A stretch of 64,000 nucleotides of DNA from CAZOLI01 sp964580675 (GCA_964580675.1 CAZOLI010000002.1:1-64000); one strand, 5' to 3'. Positions 18,322 through 27,542 are shown, counted from the stretch's first letter. Numbers and translations are program-made. The notes: generated from the letters alone by a model not told the origin.

Positions 18322-19056
18322 GGACCGTTTCTGGTAACGAGTAAGGAGTGGTCAGTCAGGAGTAAGGAGTGAGGAGTCCGGTATGATCATTACGTTGGGG
18401 CGAAGGAAAACGTTGTTACCAAAGCCGGAGCCCCGACGGTAACGGAGCGGGCCATTTGGAACCAGGGCAAGAGCCCCGACCGTGAGGGAGTGGGCAAATT
18501 TTCCTCTCCCGTGGACAAAAGGCAGAAGCCCCGACCGGAGTGCGCATTCGGCAACAAAGCGCGCCGGTCATTGGCGGGTTTCCTTAAGAAAATCTGCATC
18601 AATGAACAACTTTCTACAGGATATGCTTTTCATTTCCGTTTCATGTTTTATAATAAAACTGTGAGCCGATGAATTGTTTTACCCCATTCAGGAGGAAGAC
18701 CAATGGACCCGCCAGAATAAACGGAAATTGAATCGAGGCAGAAGCAGCGGTGGAACGGCCTCTGAACGATCCGGACAGCGGGATGTTCGAGATATGGTTC
18801 TGTATCCCACACTTATATATATTATATATATCCTTCATATCCGATCTCCCATTTCTGTCGGATCCAGAAGGTTCATACACCGGTGTCCTTCTGCCATTCC
18901 ACTGTCATAAAACCGGCATTTCCGGGTGAGTGCTCCCGGGGGATTTAGCTGGCCGGATGCTGAGTACCATGGGTCGTTTCCGGGCCTTTGGTCCCTTCGT
19001 CCGACCGGCATCCCACCAGGAGGTAAACGTCGTTATTTCATTTTTCGAGGTATACC
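18322..19056. other. Intergenic region with decayed repeats, mobA to pseudopilin
   Basis: No credible gene in 735 bases. It holds GAGTAAGGAGT-type short repeats (about 18340-18376), three copies of a GCCCCGAC-centred repeat (18427-18545), and an AT-rich patch with TATAAT at 18649-18654 that could be a -10 but lacks a good -35. The stretch from 18670 to 19040 shows nothing I recognise. Confidence 0.5.
18427..18545 (+). repeat. Three spaced copies of a GCCCCGACCG repeat
   Basis: Copies of an approximately 25-base unit with GCCCCGAC at 18430, 18473 and 18529. Consensus is roughly RAGCCCCGACCGTGAGGGAG followed by a GGGC-like end. Spacing is 43 and 56 bases and the copies are diverged. Similar GCCCCGACCG elements are scattered in planctomycete genomes, by memory and not checked. 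Confidence 0.5.
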
Positions 19057-19629
19057 ATGAGTGACAGAAATGGGTTTACCCTGATTGAATTGTTGGTGGT
19101 AATTTCGATCATCGCCATTCTCGCTTCGATCCTGCTTCCCGCCGTCACAAGCGCGATTTTCCAGGCCAATGTGACAAAATGCAGCGCTCAACTTGATCAG
19201 CTTGGAAAATCGCTGAGAACCTACAACACGAGTTTTCACAGGTATCCCCCTCTGGATGGAGGTTCCATCTCCAGCAACTGGGGACGGTACCTGCAGAAGG
19301 TAACGATTGATGGCGAGAAATGGGACAGTGACCTGGCAAACGAACTGTATTTCTGCCCCGTGCTCGGAGCCCCGCCGACGGATAGTGGTTCCGATTACTA
19401 CTGGGCCAACAAAGGATCGGGCTGTTTTCAGCGCGGCCAGTTAACCGATTCCCTTGACACGGAGACCCCCATTGCCGCCGACGCCTGGGACGCGAGTAAC
19501 GGGGGCAACCACGGGGGGAAATCCAAACCCCACAACGTCCTCATCTTCGGAGGCAGTGTTCAGCAGGTTCATGGGGGTAGCCGGCACTGGGAACGCGCGT
19601 ATCACGAAAAGTGCGTGTCCGATCGGTAA
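19057..19629 (+). CDS. Type II secretion / type IV pilin-like pseudopilin
   Basis: An exported prepilin-type protein of 190 residues. It has a short basic leader and the type III signal NGFTLIELLVVISIIAILASI, with cleavage expected between G6 and F7 and the conserved Glu at mature position 5, followed by the hydrophobic helix. The soluble part (about 35-190) is Gly/Asn/Trp rich and ends with a block like the C-terminal 'pilin with H-x-DG' proteins that PVC genomes carry in large numbers. An upstream GAGG gives a plausible ribosome site. A strong terminator follows, so it is a one-gene transcript. No secretion ATPase or other pilin gene is nearby. Confidence 0.88.
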   Translation: MSDRNGFTLIELLVVISIIAILASILLPAVTSAIFQANVTKCSAQLDQLGKSLRTYNTSFHRYPPLDGGSISSNWGRYLQKVTIDGEKWDSDLANELYFCPVLGAPPTDSGSDYYWANKGSGCFQRGQLTDSLDTETPIAADAWDASNGGNHGGKSKPHNVLIFGGSVQQVHGGSRHWERAYHEKCVSDR

Positions 19630-19673
19630 TTCCCAAAAGTTATCGGGTTCCAATCCCCAAAATTAACAGAAAG

Positions 19674-19710
19674 CCCACGGGAGGTTCTCTCCCGTGGGTT
19701 TTCTTTTTAT
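19674..19710 (+). terminator. Rho-independent terminator after the pseudopilin gene
   Basis: A perfect 10-bp stem, CCCACGGGAG (19674-19683) with CTCCCGTGGG (19689-19698), 5-base loop GTTCT, followed by TTTTCTTTTTAT. It lies 45 bases after the stop codon. Confidence 0.92.
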
Positions 19711-19761
19711 CCTTCCACATCGTTCCGTGTAAGTTTCAGCTCAACGTCAAGAGGAAAGATT

Positions 19762-20136
19762 TTGACAGGATGAACAGGATTGACGGGATGGTACAACCCG
19801 TTCCGTCCCGGTCGGGCCGTCGTCGGAAATCGCAAGCCACCGTTTCGTGCATCATAATTGGAACGAAAGCATCATGCTTTCGTTACTGCGAACGGAGAAT
19901 CTTCCGCGGCCGTCCGGAACAGGTTTCTGATCGTTACAGGCTGCCCCCCGAAAGAAAAACCGTCAAACAAAAAATTGGACAGGATCAACAGGATAAGAAA
20001 TATCCTGTCGATCACGATCTGGAATGGTCACGAAGCCTCATCATTATCTTCCGCCATTCTCCGAGCCAGTCCATCCCGTCAAAAATTGGTTGTCTAAATA
20101 AAGAATGACAGGATCAACAGGATCGACGGGATGGTA
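19762..20136 (+). repeat. GACAGGATnAACAGGAT dispersed repeat, three independent copies
   Basis: Copies at 19763-19790, 19976-20012 and 20106-20136 share GACAGGATSAACAGGAT. The first and third continue with YGACGGGATGGTA. The middle copy continues to ATATCCTGTCGATC, which is complementary to its own start and could form a hairpin. A further apparent copy at 20261 belongs to the duplicated gap flank. This motif is widespread in environmental genomes, by memory. Confidence 0.6.
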
Positions 20137-20315
20137 TATCCATCCGTTTTTCGGCCGATTNNNNNNNNNNNNNNNNNNNNNNNNNNNNNNNNNNNNNNNN
20201 NNNNNNNNNNNNNNNNNNNNNNNNNNNNNNNNNNNNNNNNNNNNNNNNNNNNNNNNNNNNTGACAGGATCAACAGGATCGACGGGATGGTATATCCATCC
20301 GTTTTTCGGCCGATT
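20106..20315. other. False scaffold gap: 100 N flanked by identical 55-bp copies
   Basis: N run 20161-20260. Bases 20106-20160 and 20261-20315 are identical over exactly 55 positions, starting TGACAGGATCAACAGG. This is the same artefact as in manA, here in a repeat. Confidence 0.93.
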
Positions 20316-20446
20316 CTTCTGTCTAAAATCCAGAATACCTGTTTATACATCTGGGGAATATTCCGTGTGAAAATGTTGAAAAAACAGCTCGGACGTAGGA
20401 AAATAAGGGATGGCATAAATGCGTATCCGTAAAACAGGAGGTGCTT

Positions 20447-22756
20447 ATGGCCCTGTCCGTTTTTGACGCGATGGAAGTGTTCTCCCGCGTGGAGGACGAG
20501 GAAAAACGGGTGGATCCCGAGAACTGGGTGGATTATCTACCGCTGTTTGGTCTCGGCCGGACCAAGCCCAACCATTACCTCACGATGCTCCGGACGTTTC
20601 TGGAGAACATCGACAACATCGGGTACGCATTTCGGATCCTGGCAAACGGTGTCTGTGACGGTTGCGCGCTCGGCACCTCCGGCATGGAGGACTGGACGGT
20701 GGATGGCATTCACCTCTGTTCCGTCCGCCTGAATTTGCTACGGATGAACACCAGGGGTCCGGTGGATCCGGAGGTCCTGCTGGATCCGGTGGAACTCCGG
20801 GAAAAGTCCTCCAAAGAACTTCGGGAAATGGGACGGTTGCCCCACCCCATGATCTGGGAGTCCGGTGAATATGGATACAAAAAAGTCTCCTGGGAAAAAG
20901 CGCTGTCGGTCGTGGCCAACCGTATGGAGGAGACCGTCCGGAACGATCCGGATCAGATCTATACGTACCTTACCTCCAAGGGCATTCCAAACGAAACCTA
21001 CTACGCCGTGCAGAAAACGTGTCGCTGGCTCGGCACAAACAACGTGGATGATTCCGCGCGGATCTGTCATTCCCCGAGTGCCCACGCGTTGAACAAAGCG
21101 GTGGGCGACGGGGCCTCAAGCATGTCCTACCGGGACTGGATCGGCACCGACCTGTTAATTCTCATCGGCGCCAACGTGGCCAACAACATGCCCGTGGCCA
21201 TGAAGTATATCTACCACGCCAAGAAAGCGGGCACGAAGGTCATCGTAATCAACCCGTACAAAGAAGAAGGCCTCGACCGGTACTGGATTCCCTCCGACCT
21301 GGAAAGTGCCATGTTCGGCACAAAAATTATGGATGAATTTTATCAGGTTCAGCAGGGAGGAGACATCGCCTTTTTCAACGGTGCCCTCAAGACGGTGATC
21401 GAAGAGGACCTGTTGCACGAGGAATTTGTCGAGAACCACGCGAAGGGATTTGATGAGGTCCGGGAGTACGTGACCGGTTTAAGCTGGTCGGAAATTGAGG
21501 AAGCCGCCGGTTTACCGGAGGAAAAAATTCGGGAGTTCGGTCGCATGTACGGTGAGGCGGATACCTCGGTGTCCGTCTGGGCCATGGGCATTACCCAGCA
21601 CAGTTTTGGCACACGGTCGGTGCATTCCATCATCAACCTCGCCCTGGCCTGCGCCCGCGTGGGTCGAGAGAAAACTGGTTTAAATCCGATTCGCGGACAC
21701 TCCGGCGTACAGGGCGGGGCGGAGATGGGAGCGGTGCCTTCCTCGGTCGGTAAGGGCCTGCCGGTGACGGATTCGGACGCCCGGGAAGAAGTGGAGGAGA
21801 AGTGGTCCTTTTCCATTCCCGCCGAGCCGGGCCTTCCGGCCACCGACGCCATCCACGAAATGTACGAAGGCAACATCGACCTGTTTTATTCGATGGGCGG
21901 CAAATTGCTGGAAACACTGCCCCAGCCCGATTACGTGCGACAGGCCATCGAGGAGGTACCGGTCCGGGTGTTTCAGGACGTGGTCATTGAACCACAGATG
22001 CTGTTTGAACCGGACGACGTGAACGTCATCCTTCCGGCCAAAACCCGCTACGAAATGGAAGGCGGCGTCACCGAAACAAGTACCGAGCGACGCGTCATTT
22101 ACAGTCCGGAAATCGAGGGACCCCGCATCGGCGAAGCCCGCGCGGACTGGAAAATATTCCGGGACATCGCCCGGAGGGTCCGGCCGGACGAAGTGGATTC
22201 AATTGACTTCGACGACACGCACGAAATACGGAAGGACATCTCCAGCACGATCGAAGCCTACCGCCCCATTCGTCACCTGAGCGAAAAAGGAGATCAGTTT
22301 CAGTGGGGAGGCGAACGGCTGTACGGCGGGTATTACTTCAACACGGAGGACGAAAAAGCCCGATTTGTGCGGACCGAACTCCCCGAAAAAAAACAACCGG
22401 ACGGAACATATTACGTGACCACCCGCCGGGGCTCACAATTCAACAGCAACATCTGGGAGAAGCATGACAAACTGACCGGAGCCGACCGGGACGACGTTTT
22501 CATGTCGGAGGAAGATGCGGAAGCGGAAGGGCTCCGTGACGGCGACCCCGTGTTGCTCCGGTCGGACCACGGAGAATTTGAAGGGAAAATCCGAATCACC
22601 TCACGAATGAAATCGAACAATCTACAGGTGCACTGGCCGGAGGGTGAGGCCCTGATCGAGACCGGAAACACCGATCCCGAGTCGGGCATTCCGGAGTACG
22701 ACGCGTTCTGTGAACTCATCAAGAAGGGGGATGAGGCGGGGGACGAAGGGAAATAG
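20447..22756 (+). CDS. FdhF/YdeP-family molybdopterin oxidoreductase
   Basis: A molybdopterin-guanine-dinucleotide enzyme of the formate dehydrogenase alpha / YdeP family, 769 residues from ATG 20447, which has AGGAGG six bases upstream (a GTG two codons earlier is less likely). It contains NGVCDGCALG near 68-77 and a third Cys in GIHLCSVRLNLL near 91, then SARICHSPSA, where Cys207 followed by His takes the place of the Sec-His pair in E. coli FdhF. The C-terminal MGD-binding domain shows TRRGSQFNSN and GLRDGDPVLLRSDHGEFEG. There is no separate iron-sulfur or NAD subunit gene beside it. fdhD, mobA and the moa genes surround it, so formate oxidation or a related reaction is likely, but YdeP-type enzymes have poorly known substrates. 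Confidence 0.9.
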   Translation: MALSVFDAMEVFSRVEDEEKRVDPENWVDYLPLFGLGRTKPNHYLTMLRTFLENIDNIGYAFRILANGVCDGCALGTSGMEDWTVDGIHLCSVRLNLLRMNTRGPVDPEVLLDPVELREKSSKELREMGRLPHPMIWESGEYGYKKVSWEKALSVVANRMEETVRNDPDQIYTYLTSKGIPNETYYAVQKTCRWLGTNNVDDSARICHSPSAHALNKAVGDGASSMSYRDWIGTDLLILIGANVANNMPVAMKYIYHAKKAGTKVIVINPYKEEGLDRYWIPSDLESAMFGTKIMDEFYQVQQGGDIAFFNGALKTVIEEDLLHEEFVENHAKGFDEVREYVTGLSWSEIEEAAGLPEEKIREFGRMYGEADTSVSVWAMGITQHSFGTRSVHSIINLALACARVGREKTGLNPIRGHSGVQGGAEMGAVPSSVGKGLPVTDSDAREEVEEKWSFSIPAEPGLPATDAIHEMYEGNIDLFYSMGGKLLETLPQPDYVRQAIEEVPVRVFQDVVIEPQMLFEPDDVNVILPAKTRYEMEGGVTETSTERRVIYSPEIEGPRIGEARADWKIFRDIARRVRPDEVDSIDFDDTHEIRKDISSTIEAYRPIRHLSEKGDQFQWGGERLYGGYYFNTEDEKARFVRTELPEKKQPDGTYYVTTRRGSQFNSNIWEKHDKLTGADRDDVFMSEEDAEAEGLRDGDPVLLRSDHGEFEGKIRITSRMKSNNLQVHWPEGEALIETGNTDPESGIPEYDAFCELIKKGDEAGDEGK

Positions 22757-23009
22757 ATGTAAGAGCCCTACTTGTTACCTGGGTTTTGATCATCTGGTAT
22801 ATACCGTGGGAAGAGGAAATGATGGTATCCCGACCTGGTATGTGGAAAATTTGAATTGGGAATGTACAAAATACGAATTTTTTTCAAACCATAAGCCTTC
22901 CATCCAGGGGATATTTTTCTTGCAGCAATAGAAATACTATTTCCAATAAGAAAGGATTTGGTCGAAACAGGTTCTTCCTATATGATCTTGACCAAACCCA
23001 ACGAAGATA

Positions 23010-23663
23010 ATGAGCGAAAATTCCGGGGAAGAATCAAAAAACGCCTACAACAGACGGGCGGGTCTGTTCGTGCGCTTTCGAGCCGAGGTATATGATCATT
23101 ATGGATTTTTCCTGATCATACTGGGTGTTATTGTATTTTCATTTTTAGGAGCGAAACCTTCACGATCTTCCTCATATTTGTACCTCGCGAGAAGCGCCCG
23201 GGCGATCGGGAACGGGATAGGAGGATTATTTGTTGCCTGGTTTATCCTTGTGATCTCCTCCTTTGTGATAGGATGCGTACTCGTTCATTTACTAACGAGG
23301 GCTCGGGCCATCATATGGGGTTCCACTTATGGAAAGAGAATTCTTAATTTGCAGATTCGTCAGAAAGACGGCAATCAGATTTCCTGGAAACAGGGTATTG
23401 GTCGATATCTAATCAAAAATTTTCACTGGTTTTTTGTTATTTTGGGAACGTTCGAATTTGGATGGAATTATACAGGATCTTCTCTTTATTCGGCAATACC
23501 CACAAATGCTTTGTTTTTTACTGGTTTATGGTTGGTGGTTCTTGTCGGGAGTGCTTCAACAATACTGGGAAAGGACAAAATGGCCATTTATGACCACTTT
23601 ATGAATACGGCGGTCTATCACATTCCTGAAGAATCTAATTCTGAAGATTCATCGGCAAACTAA
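23010..23663 (+). CDS. RDD-family membrane protein
   Basis: A 217-residue inner-membrane protein with about four hydrophobic segments (30-47, 68-95, 140-155, 172-190). It has the RDD-family layout: an N-terminal FVRFRAEVYDHY with conserved Arg and Asp next to the first helix, the central GSTYGKRILNLQIRQKDGNQ with ISWKQGIGRYLIKN, and a C-terminal DKMAIYDHFMNTAVYHIPE in place of the usual R-x-LHD-x-x-x-GT-x-V. Some RDD proteins act as Na+/H+ antiporters; this one's role is unknown. The gene and its flanks are clearly more AT-rich than the neighbouring molybdoenzyme and moa genes, which may mean transfer. Confidence 0.8.
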   Translation: MSENSGEESKNAYNRRAGLFVRFRAEVYDHYGFFLIILGVIVFSFLGAKPSRSSSYLYLARSARAIGNGIGGLFVAWFILVISSFVIGCVLVHLLTRARAIIWGSTYGKRILNLQIRQKDGNQISWKQGIGRYLIKNFHWFFVILGTFEFGWNYTGSSLYSAIPTNALFFTGLWLVVLVGSASTILGKDKMAIYDHFMNTAVYHIPEESNSEDSSAN

Positions 23664-23984
23664 ATTCGCATAAAAAAATGATTATCGATTCGCCGTTGTG
23701 GCGATTCAGAAAATTTTAGTAACCCCTTAACAGACTCTGCTCAACTATTACTGAACCTCAAATTGTACGGCACCAGACCGGAGCAGGTGTAGTTTCATCA
23801 TACCTTTCTGTCTGAAACAGAAACACCCGGCATAGAAAATTACATCTTTTATTATTGATACCGGTAGAGTATAGAAGTTCGTCTTAGGTTCGAAGGACCC
23901 GGTTTCCCTCCCGCCCTCCTCAAACCCGGAATTTGCGAAAGCGAGGACGCTTCCGCCCCAGTGAGGAGGATTGCCTTCCAATTG

Positions 23985-24060
23985 GGGCGAAGGGTACCTT
24001 CCCTTCGCCCAACCGGAAAGACATCATAGACATTAACCCACACGGCTGAAGCCGTGGGTG
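23985..24060. repeat. Pair of GC-rich hairpins
   Basis: Hairpin 1: GGGCGAAGGG (23985-23994), loop TACCTT, CCCTTCGCCC (24001-24010). Hairpin 2: CACGGCT (24041-24047), GA, AGCCGTG (24050-24056), extended by ACCCA and GGGT on the flanks. Neither is followed by a T run on either strand, so they are not simple terminators. The CACGGCTGAAGCCGTG form is a common dispersed hairpin in bacterial genomes. Confidence 0.6.
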
Positions 24061-24224
24061 CACGGAAAACTACAGGACTCAAAACCCTTTCAAGAGTTTT
24101 TACAACGAAAAAAAGCCCTTTAAAGTAGGAATGGTAACCCTGACCTTCGTGTTCATGGGAGGATACCCATTCCCGGGGAACGCAACCATCCCTTCAGCAA
24201 AACTTTTGAACCGTCGCCCATTCG

Positions 24225-24253
24225 TTTACATGACCCCGGTTTTCGGATAGAAT
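24225..24253 (+). promoter_or_regulatory. Sigma70-like promoter of the moaA-moaCB-moeA-moaE operon
   Basis: -35 TTTACA (24225-24230), 17-base spacer, -10 TAGAAT (24248-24253). The transcript would start near 24260 with a leader of about 90 bases to moaA. Confidence 0.65.
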
Positions 24254-24351
24254 AAATACATCAATCGACCATCAAAAGAACGGTTATTTGGTCGTACAAG
24301 AGGGAAGTTTGTGAAGGGAATTTTTATCTCAAAACGAGAGAAAACCAACAC

Positions 24352-25368
24352 ATGAGCGACGATGGAGAGCCAATACGGGACCAGTTCGGCCGGCCGATGA
24401 AATCCCTTCGGATTTCGGTGACGGACCGGTGTAACTTTGCCTGTGCCTACTGCATGCCGGAGGGAGGACCGGATACGCATGCGGCACGGGAAGACCTATT
24501 GTCTTACGAAGAACTCACCCGTCTCGCAGATGTTTTTGTCTCCATGGGCGTGGACAACGTACGGATTACCGGAGGTGAACCCCTTGTTCGAAACGAGGTA
24601 TACCGTCTCGTGGAGATGCTGAACGACCTGGGCGGTCTGGACGAAGTTACGCTGACAACGAATGGATATTTTCTGCCGGACCGGTTTGAGGATCTGAATG
24701 ATGCTGGTCTCGATCGGGTTAATTTGAGTCTGGACACGTTTCGACGGGAGCGATTTCACGAAATGACCGGTCGTGACGTCTTCGACGACGTCATGGAGGC
24801 GCTTAATCTGTTGCTGGAAACCCCGGAGGTGTCCCCGGTCAAAATTAATGTGGTGGCCATGCGTGGCTTCAACGACGATGAACTTGTGGATTTTGCCCAG
24901 TGGGCGCGGGACACGGGTCAGAACGTCCGGTTTATTGAATTTATGCCTCTTGAGGGGGGCGACCGCTGGGACGAGGAGAAAGTCATTCTTATGCCCGAGA
25001 TGAAGGAACGGCTTGAAGACCACTTCCGGCTGGAGGCAGAGGATCACGATCCCCATGCCCCGGCCACACGGTTCCGGATTGACGGGACCGAAGGGAGAGT
25101 GGGCTTTATCCCGAGCGTTTCACACCCGTTCTGCCGGACGTGTGACCGCGTGCGGCTGACGGCGGACGGACAGGTAAAGAACTGTTTGTTCTCCTATGAG
25201 GAAGACGACCTTCGTCAGGCCCTACGAGAGGAGGCCGGTCGGAAGGTGCTGAAGGAAATTATTCGGGAGAATTACCGGAACAAGTGGGAAGGCGGTTGTA
25301 TAAAATTGAAGAAAGGAGAGTTTGACCCGGAGAAGCTCAGTCGAACGATGTCCAGAGTCGGAGGATAA
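24352..25368 (+). CDS. moaA: GTP 3',8-cyclase
   Basis: A radical-SAM enzyme that starts molybdenum cofactor synthesis by converting GTP to 3',8-cH2GTP. The 338 residues have the radical-SAM cluster motif CNFACAYC near 28-35 after LRISVTDR, ITGGEPLVR, and the C-terminal cluster cysteines in HPFCRTCDRVRLTADGQVKNCLF. The protein ends in GG, the conserved C-terminal pair required in MoaA. It is first in an operon: moaC-moaB begins 5 bases after its stop. Confidence 0.97.
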   Translation: MSDDGEPIRDQFGRPMKSLRISVTDRCNFACAYCMPEGGPDTHAAREDLLSYEELTRLADVFVSMGVDNVRITGGEPLVRNEVYRLVEMLNDLGGLDEVTLTTNGYFLPDRFEDLNDAGLDRVNLSLDTFRRERFHEMTGRDVFDDVMEALNLLLETPEVSPVKINVVAMRGFNDDELVDFAQWARDTGQNVRFIEFMPLEGGDRWDEEKVILMPEMKERLEDHFRLEAEDHDPHAPATRFRIDGTEGRVGFIPSVSHPFCRTCDRVRLTADGQVKNCLFSYEEDDLRQALREEAGRKVLKEIIRENYRNKWEGGCIKLKKGEFDPEKLSRTMSRVGG

Positions 25369-25373
25369 GAGTC

Positions 25374-26294
25374 ATGTCCATGCGGGATATCACCGGCAAG
25401 CACACCACGTTTCGAACGGCAACGGCCACGGCGGTGCTTTCCGTCGGGGAAAAAGGTCGGGAATGTCTCGAACAGGAAGAGGTGCCCAAGGGAGATCCGT
25501 TTGAGATCGTCCGGACCGCGGCGGTGTCGGGGAGCAAAAAAACCGCCGACCTCATTCCGCACTGTCACAACATTCCCGTGGAGAATTGTGACATCGATTT
25601 TGAGTTAACCGGCGATGGGTTGTCCATCACGGTGACGGTCTCCGCCGTGGCGAGGACCGGCATGGAAATGGAGGCAATGACCGCGGCCTCGGTGGCGTCG
25701 CTCACCATGTACGATATTCTGAAGCCGGTGGAAGACGATGTAGAAATTGATTCGATACGGTTGGACGAAAAGAAAGGCGGCAAATCACAGTACCGGGACC
25801 GATTTCAATTTAAGGATCTTGTCGCGGCCGTCCTTGTGATCTCGGACGGTGTGCACGAAGGCACGCGGGAGGACCGATCCGGCAAAATACTGAAGGAAAA
25901 ACTCGGGGAGTTCGGGTTTGATGTTCAGGATTACTCGGTGGTTCCCGACGAGCAGGATCAGATTCGGGAGCAGCTGGCATCATACTGCGAGAACGGGGTT
26001 GATTTTGTGGCCACCACCGGCGGCACTGGTCCCGCCCCACGGGACGTCACCGCCGAGGCCACCCGGGAGGTGATCGACCGGGAAATCCCCGGTATTGCGG
26101 AGGCGATGCGGACCTATGGACAGGCGCGAACGCCCTATGCCATGTTTTCGAGGGGGATAACCGGACAGCGCGGCAAAACGCTTATCGTGAACTTTCCCGG
26201 AAGTTCCGCGGGCACGAGAGAAGGTCTCGAAGCAATTTTCCCCGGATTAAAACATTTCTTCAAGATGCGGGAAAAAGGATCCGGCGGTCATTAG
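25374..26294 (+). CDS. moaCB: MoaC-MoaB fusion, cyclic pyranopterin synthase plus molybdopterin adenylyltransferase
   Basis: Two cofactor steps in one 306-residue chain. Residues about 1-150 are MoaC (cPMP synthase), with RDITGKHTTFRTATATA, KKTADLIPHCHNIPVENCDI and EMEAMTAASVASLTMYDILK. Residues about 155-300 are MoaB/MogA, which adenylylates molybdopterin before metal insertion, with AAVLVISDGVHEGTREDRSG, VATTGGTGPAPRDVTAEAT and NFPGSSAGTREGLEAI. Such MoaC-MoaB fusions are known in other phyla. There is no frameshift between the halves, so this is a genuine fusion. Confidence 0.95.
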   Translation: MSMRDITGKHTTFRTATATAVLSVGEKGRECLEQEEVPKGDPFEIVRTAAVSGSKKTADLIPHCHNIPVENCDIDFELTGDGLSITVTVSAVARTGMEMEAMTAASVASLTMYDILKPVEDDVEIDSIRLDEKKGGKSQYRDRFQFKDLVAAVLVISDGVHEGTREDRSGKILKEKLGEFGFDVQDYSVVPDEQDQIREQLASYCENGVDFVATTGGTGPAPRDVTAEATREVIDREIPGIAEAMRTYGQARTPYAMFSRGITGQRGKTLIVNFPGSSAGTREGLEAIFPGLKHFFKMREKGSGGH

Positions 26295-26312
26295 AACACT
26301 GAATAAGGTGTC

Positions 26313-27542
26313 ATGAAAACCCCCTTTGAAGAAGCTCAAAAACGGTTGTTTGAAACCCGTCCCCCGAGAAGGACGGTCACGCTGACAACGACCGATGCGC
26401 GGGGCCGAGTTGTTTCGGAAGATGTGTTTGTTCGTGAGGACACGCCCCGCTTTGATAATTCCGCGATGGATGGGTACGCGGTGCGGGAGCAGGACGTGGT
26501 GGAGGCATCACCGGATGATCCCGCTGTACTGGAGGTGGTGGAGGAAATTCCCGCCGGGTCGACGGAGTGGGAAGAGTATTCCCTCGGGGCCGGTGAGGCC
26601 ATGCGAATCTTTACGGGGGCCCCGGTCCCCGACGGCGCGGACGTGGTTCTCCTGCAGGAAAAGGTCGATCGGTCCGGGGACGAGATTCGAGTGCCCGAAC
26701 CGCCTCGCAAAGGAAACATCCGGTTTCGAGGAGAGGAGTTAAAGGAAGGGGAGGTTCTCGTTGAAAAGGGATCGGTGGTCAACCCGGCCACGGCGGGAAT
26801 TCTGCTCAGTCAGGGCATTACCGAGATAAACGTCTTCCGGCGTCCTCAAGTGGGCATTGTTTCCACCGGAGAGGAACTCGTGGATTGTTCCGAAACACCG
26901 GGCCCGGGTCAGATCCGGGATTCGAATCGCCCCATGATGGAAACGGCCGTTTCAAAACTGGCTTCGGAAATCACCTCAGGACAAATCGGGGATGATCCGG
27001 CGGAAACGTCCGAGGTACTCGGCGAAATGCTTGACCGGACCGACGTGCTCATGATCACCGGCGGTGTGTCCGTGGGCGAACACGATCACGTTCGGGAGGT
27101 ACTGACGGAACATGGCGTGGAAAAGATCTTCTGGAAGGTCAATCAGAAACCGGGAAAACCCCTTTTCCTTGGTCGCCGAAAGGAGACATTTGTGTTCGGT
27201 TTTCCCGGTAATCCCGTTTCGGCCCTCGTTTGTTTCTATCTTTTTGGTTATCCATTTCTCCGAAAATTCGCCGGTTATTCGGACGATGAGGCATCCCTTC
27301 GAACCGTCCGTTCGATCCTGGATGAACCGAGGGAAAAACGGCGGAAACGGCCGGAGTTTGCGCGGGCCGTTACGATGTACAACCCGGAAACGGAGCAGTT
27401 CGAAAGCCGTCTACTTACTCACCAGGGATCGCATATGCTCTCCGGGATGTCCAGGGCAAACAGTATCGTCCGAATTCCTGTAGGGGAGGACACGACCGCC
27501 GGGGCGTCTCTGGACACCTATTTGTTACCGGATTGGTCATGA
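26313..27542 (+). CDS. moeA: Molybdopterin molybdenumtransferase
   Basis: Inserts molybdate into adenylylated molybdopterin. The 409 residues show FDNSAMDGYAVRE, FTGAPVPDGADVVLLQE, the middle MoCF-like domain with VGIVSTGEELVDC, DSNRPMM, ITGGVSVGEHDHVREVL and FWKVNQKPGKPLFLG, then VFGFPGNPVSALVCF and a C-terminal beta domain. It starts 18 bases after moaCB and its TGA overlaps the moaE ATG. Confidence 0.97.
   Translation: MKTPFEEAQKRLFETRPPRRTVTLTTTDARGRVVSEDVFVREDTPRFDNSAMDGYAVREQDVVEASPDDPAVLEVVEEIPAGSTEWEEYSLGAGEAMRIFTGAPVPDGADVVLLQEKVDRSGDEIRVPEPPRKGNIRFRGEELKEGEVLVEKGSVVNPATAGILLSQGITEINVFRRPQVGIVSTGEELVDCSETPGPGQIRDSNRPMMETAVSKLASEITSGQIGDDPAETSEVLGEMLDRTDVLMITGGVSVGEHDHVREVLTEHGVEKIFWKVNQKPGKPLFLGRRKETFVFGFPGNPVSALVCFYLFGYPFLRKFAGYSDDEASLRTVRSILDEPREKRRKRPEFARAVTMYNPETEQFESRLLTHQGSHMLSGMSRANSIVRIPVGEDTTAGASLDTYLLPDWS

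Larger units (their letters stand above)
19711..20446. other. Intergenic repeat region with a false gap
   Basis: No credible gene. It contains ACAGGAT-type repeats, an N run (20161-20260), and the leader of the molybdoenzyme gene. A TTGAAA near 20375 with GAAAAT 17 bases downstream is a weak promoter candidate. Confidence 0.5.
23664..24351. other. Intergenic hairpin region upstream of moaA
   Basis: No gene in 688 bases. It contains a 10-bp perfect hairpin (23985-24010), a second hairpin (24036-24060), and the moaA promoter (24225-24253). No molybdenum-cofactor riboswitch could be recognised in the roughly 90-base leader. Confidence 0.5.

Noticed and set aside
20420..20446. Sigma-54 promoter before the molybdoenzyme gene (TGGCATAAATGC)
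   Set aside because: The spacing between the GG and GC elements is about three bases short of a -24/-12 promoter.
24260..24351. Molybdenum-cofactor riboswitch in the moaA leader
   Set aside because: The leader is only about 90 bases and lacks the conserved core I would expect. It is also AT-rich.
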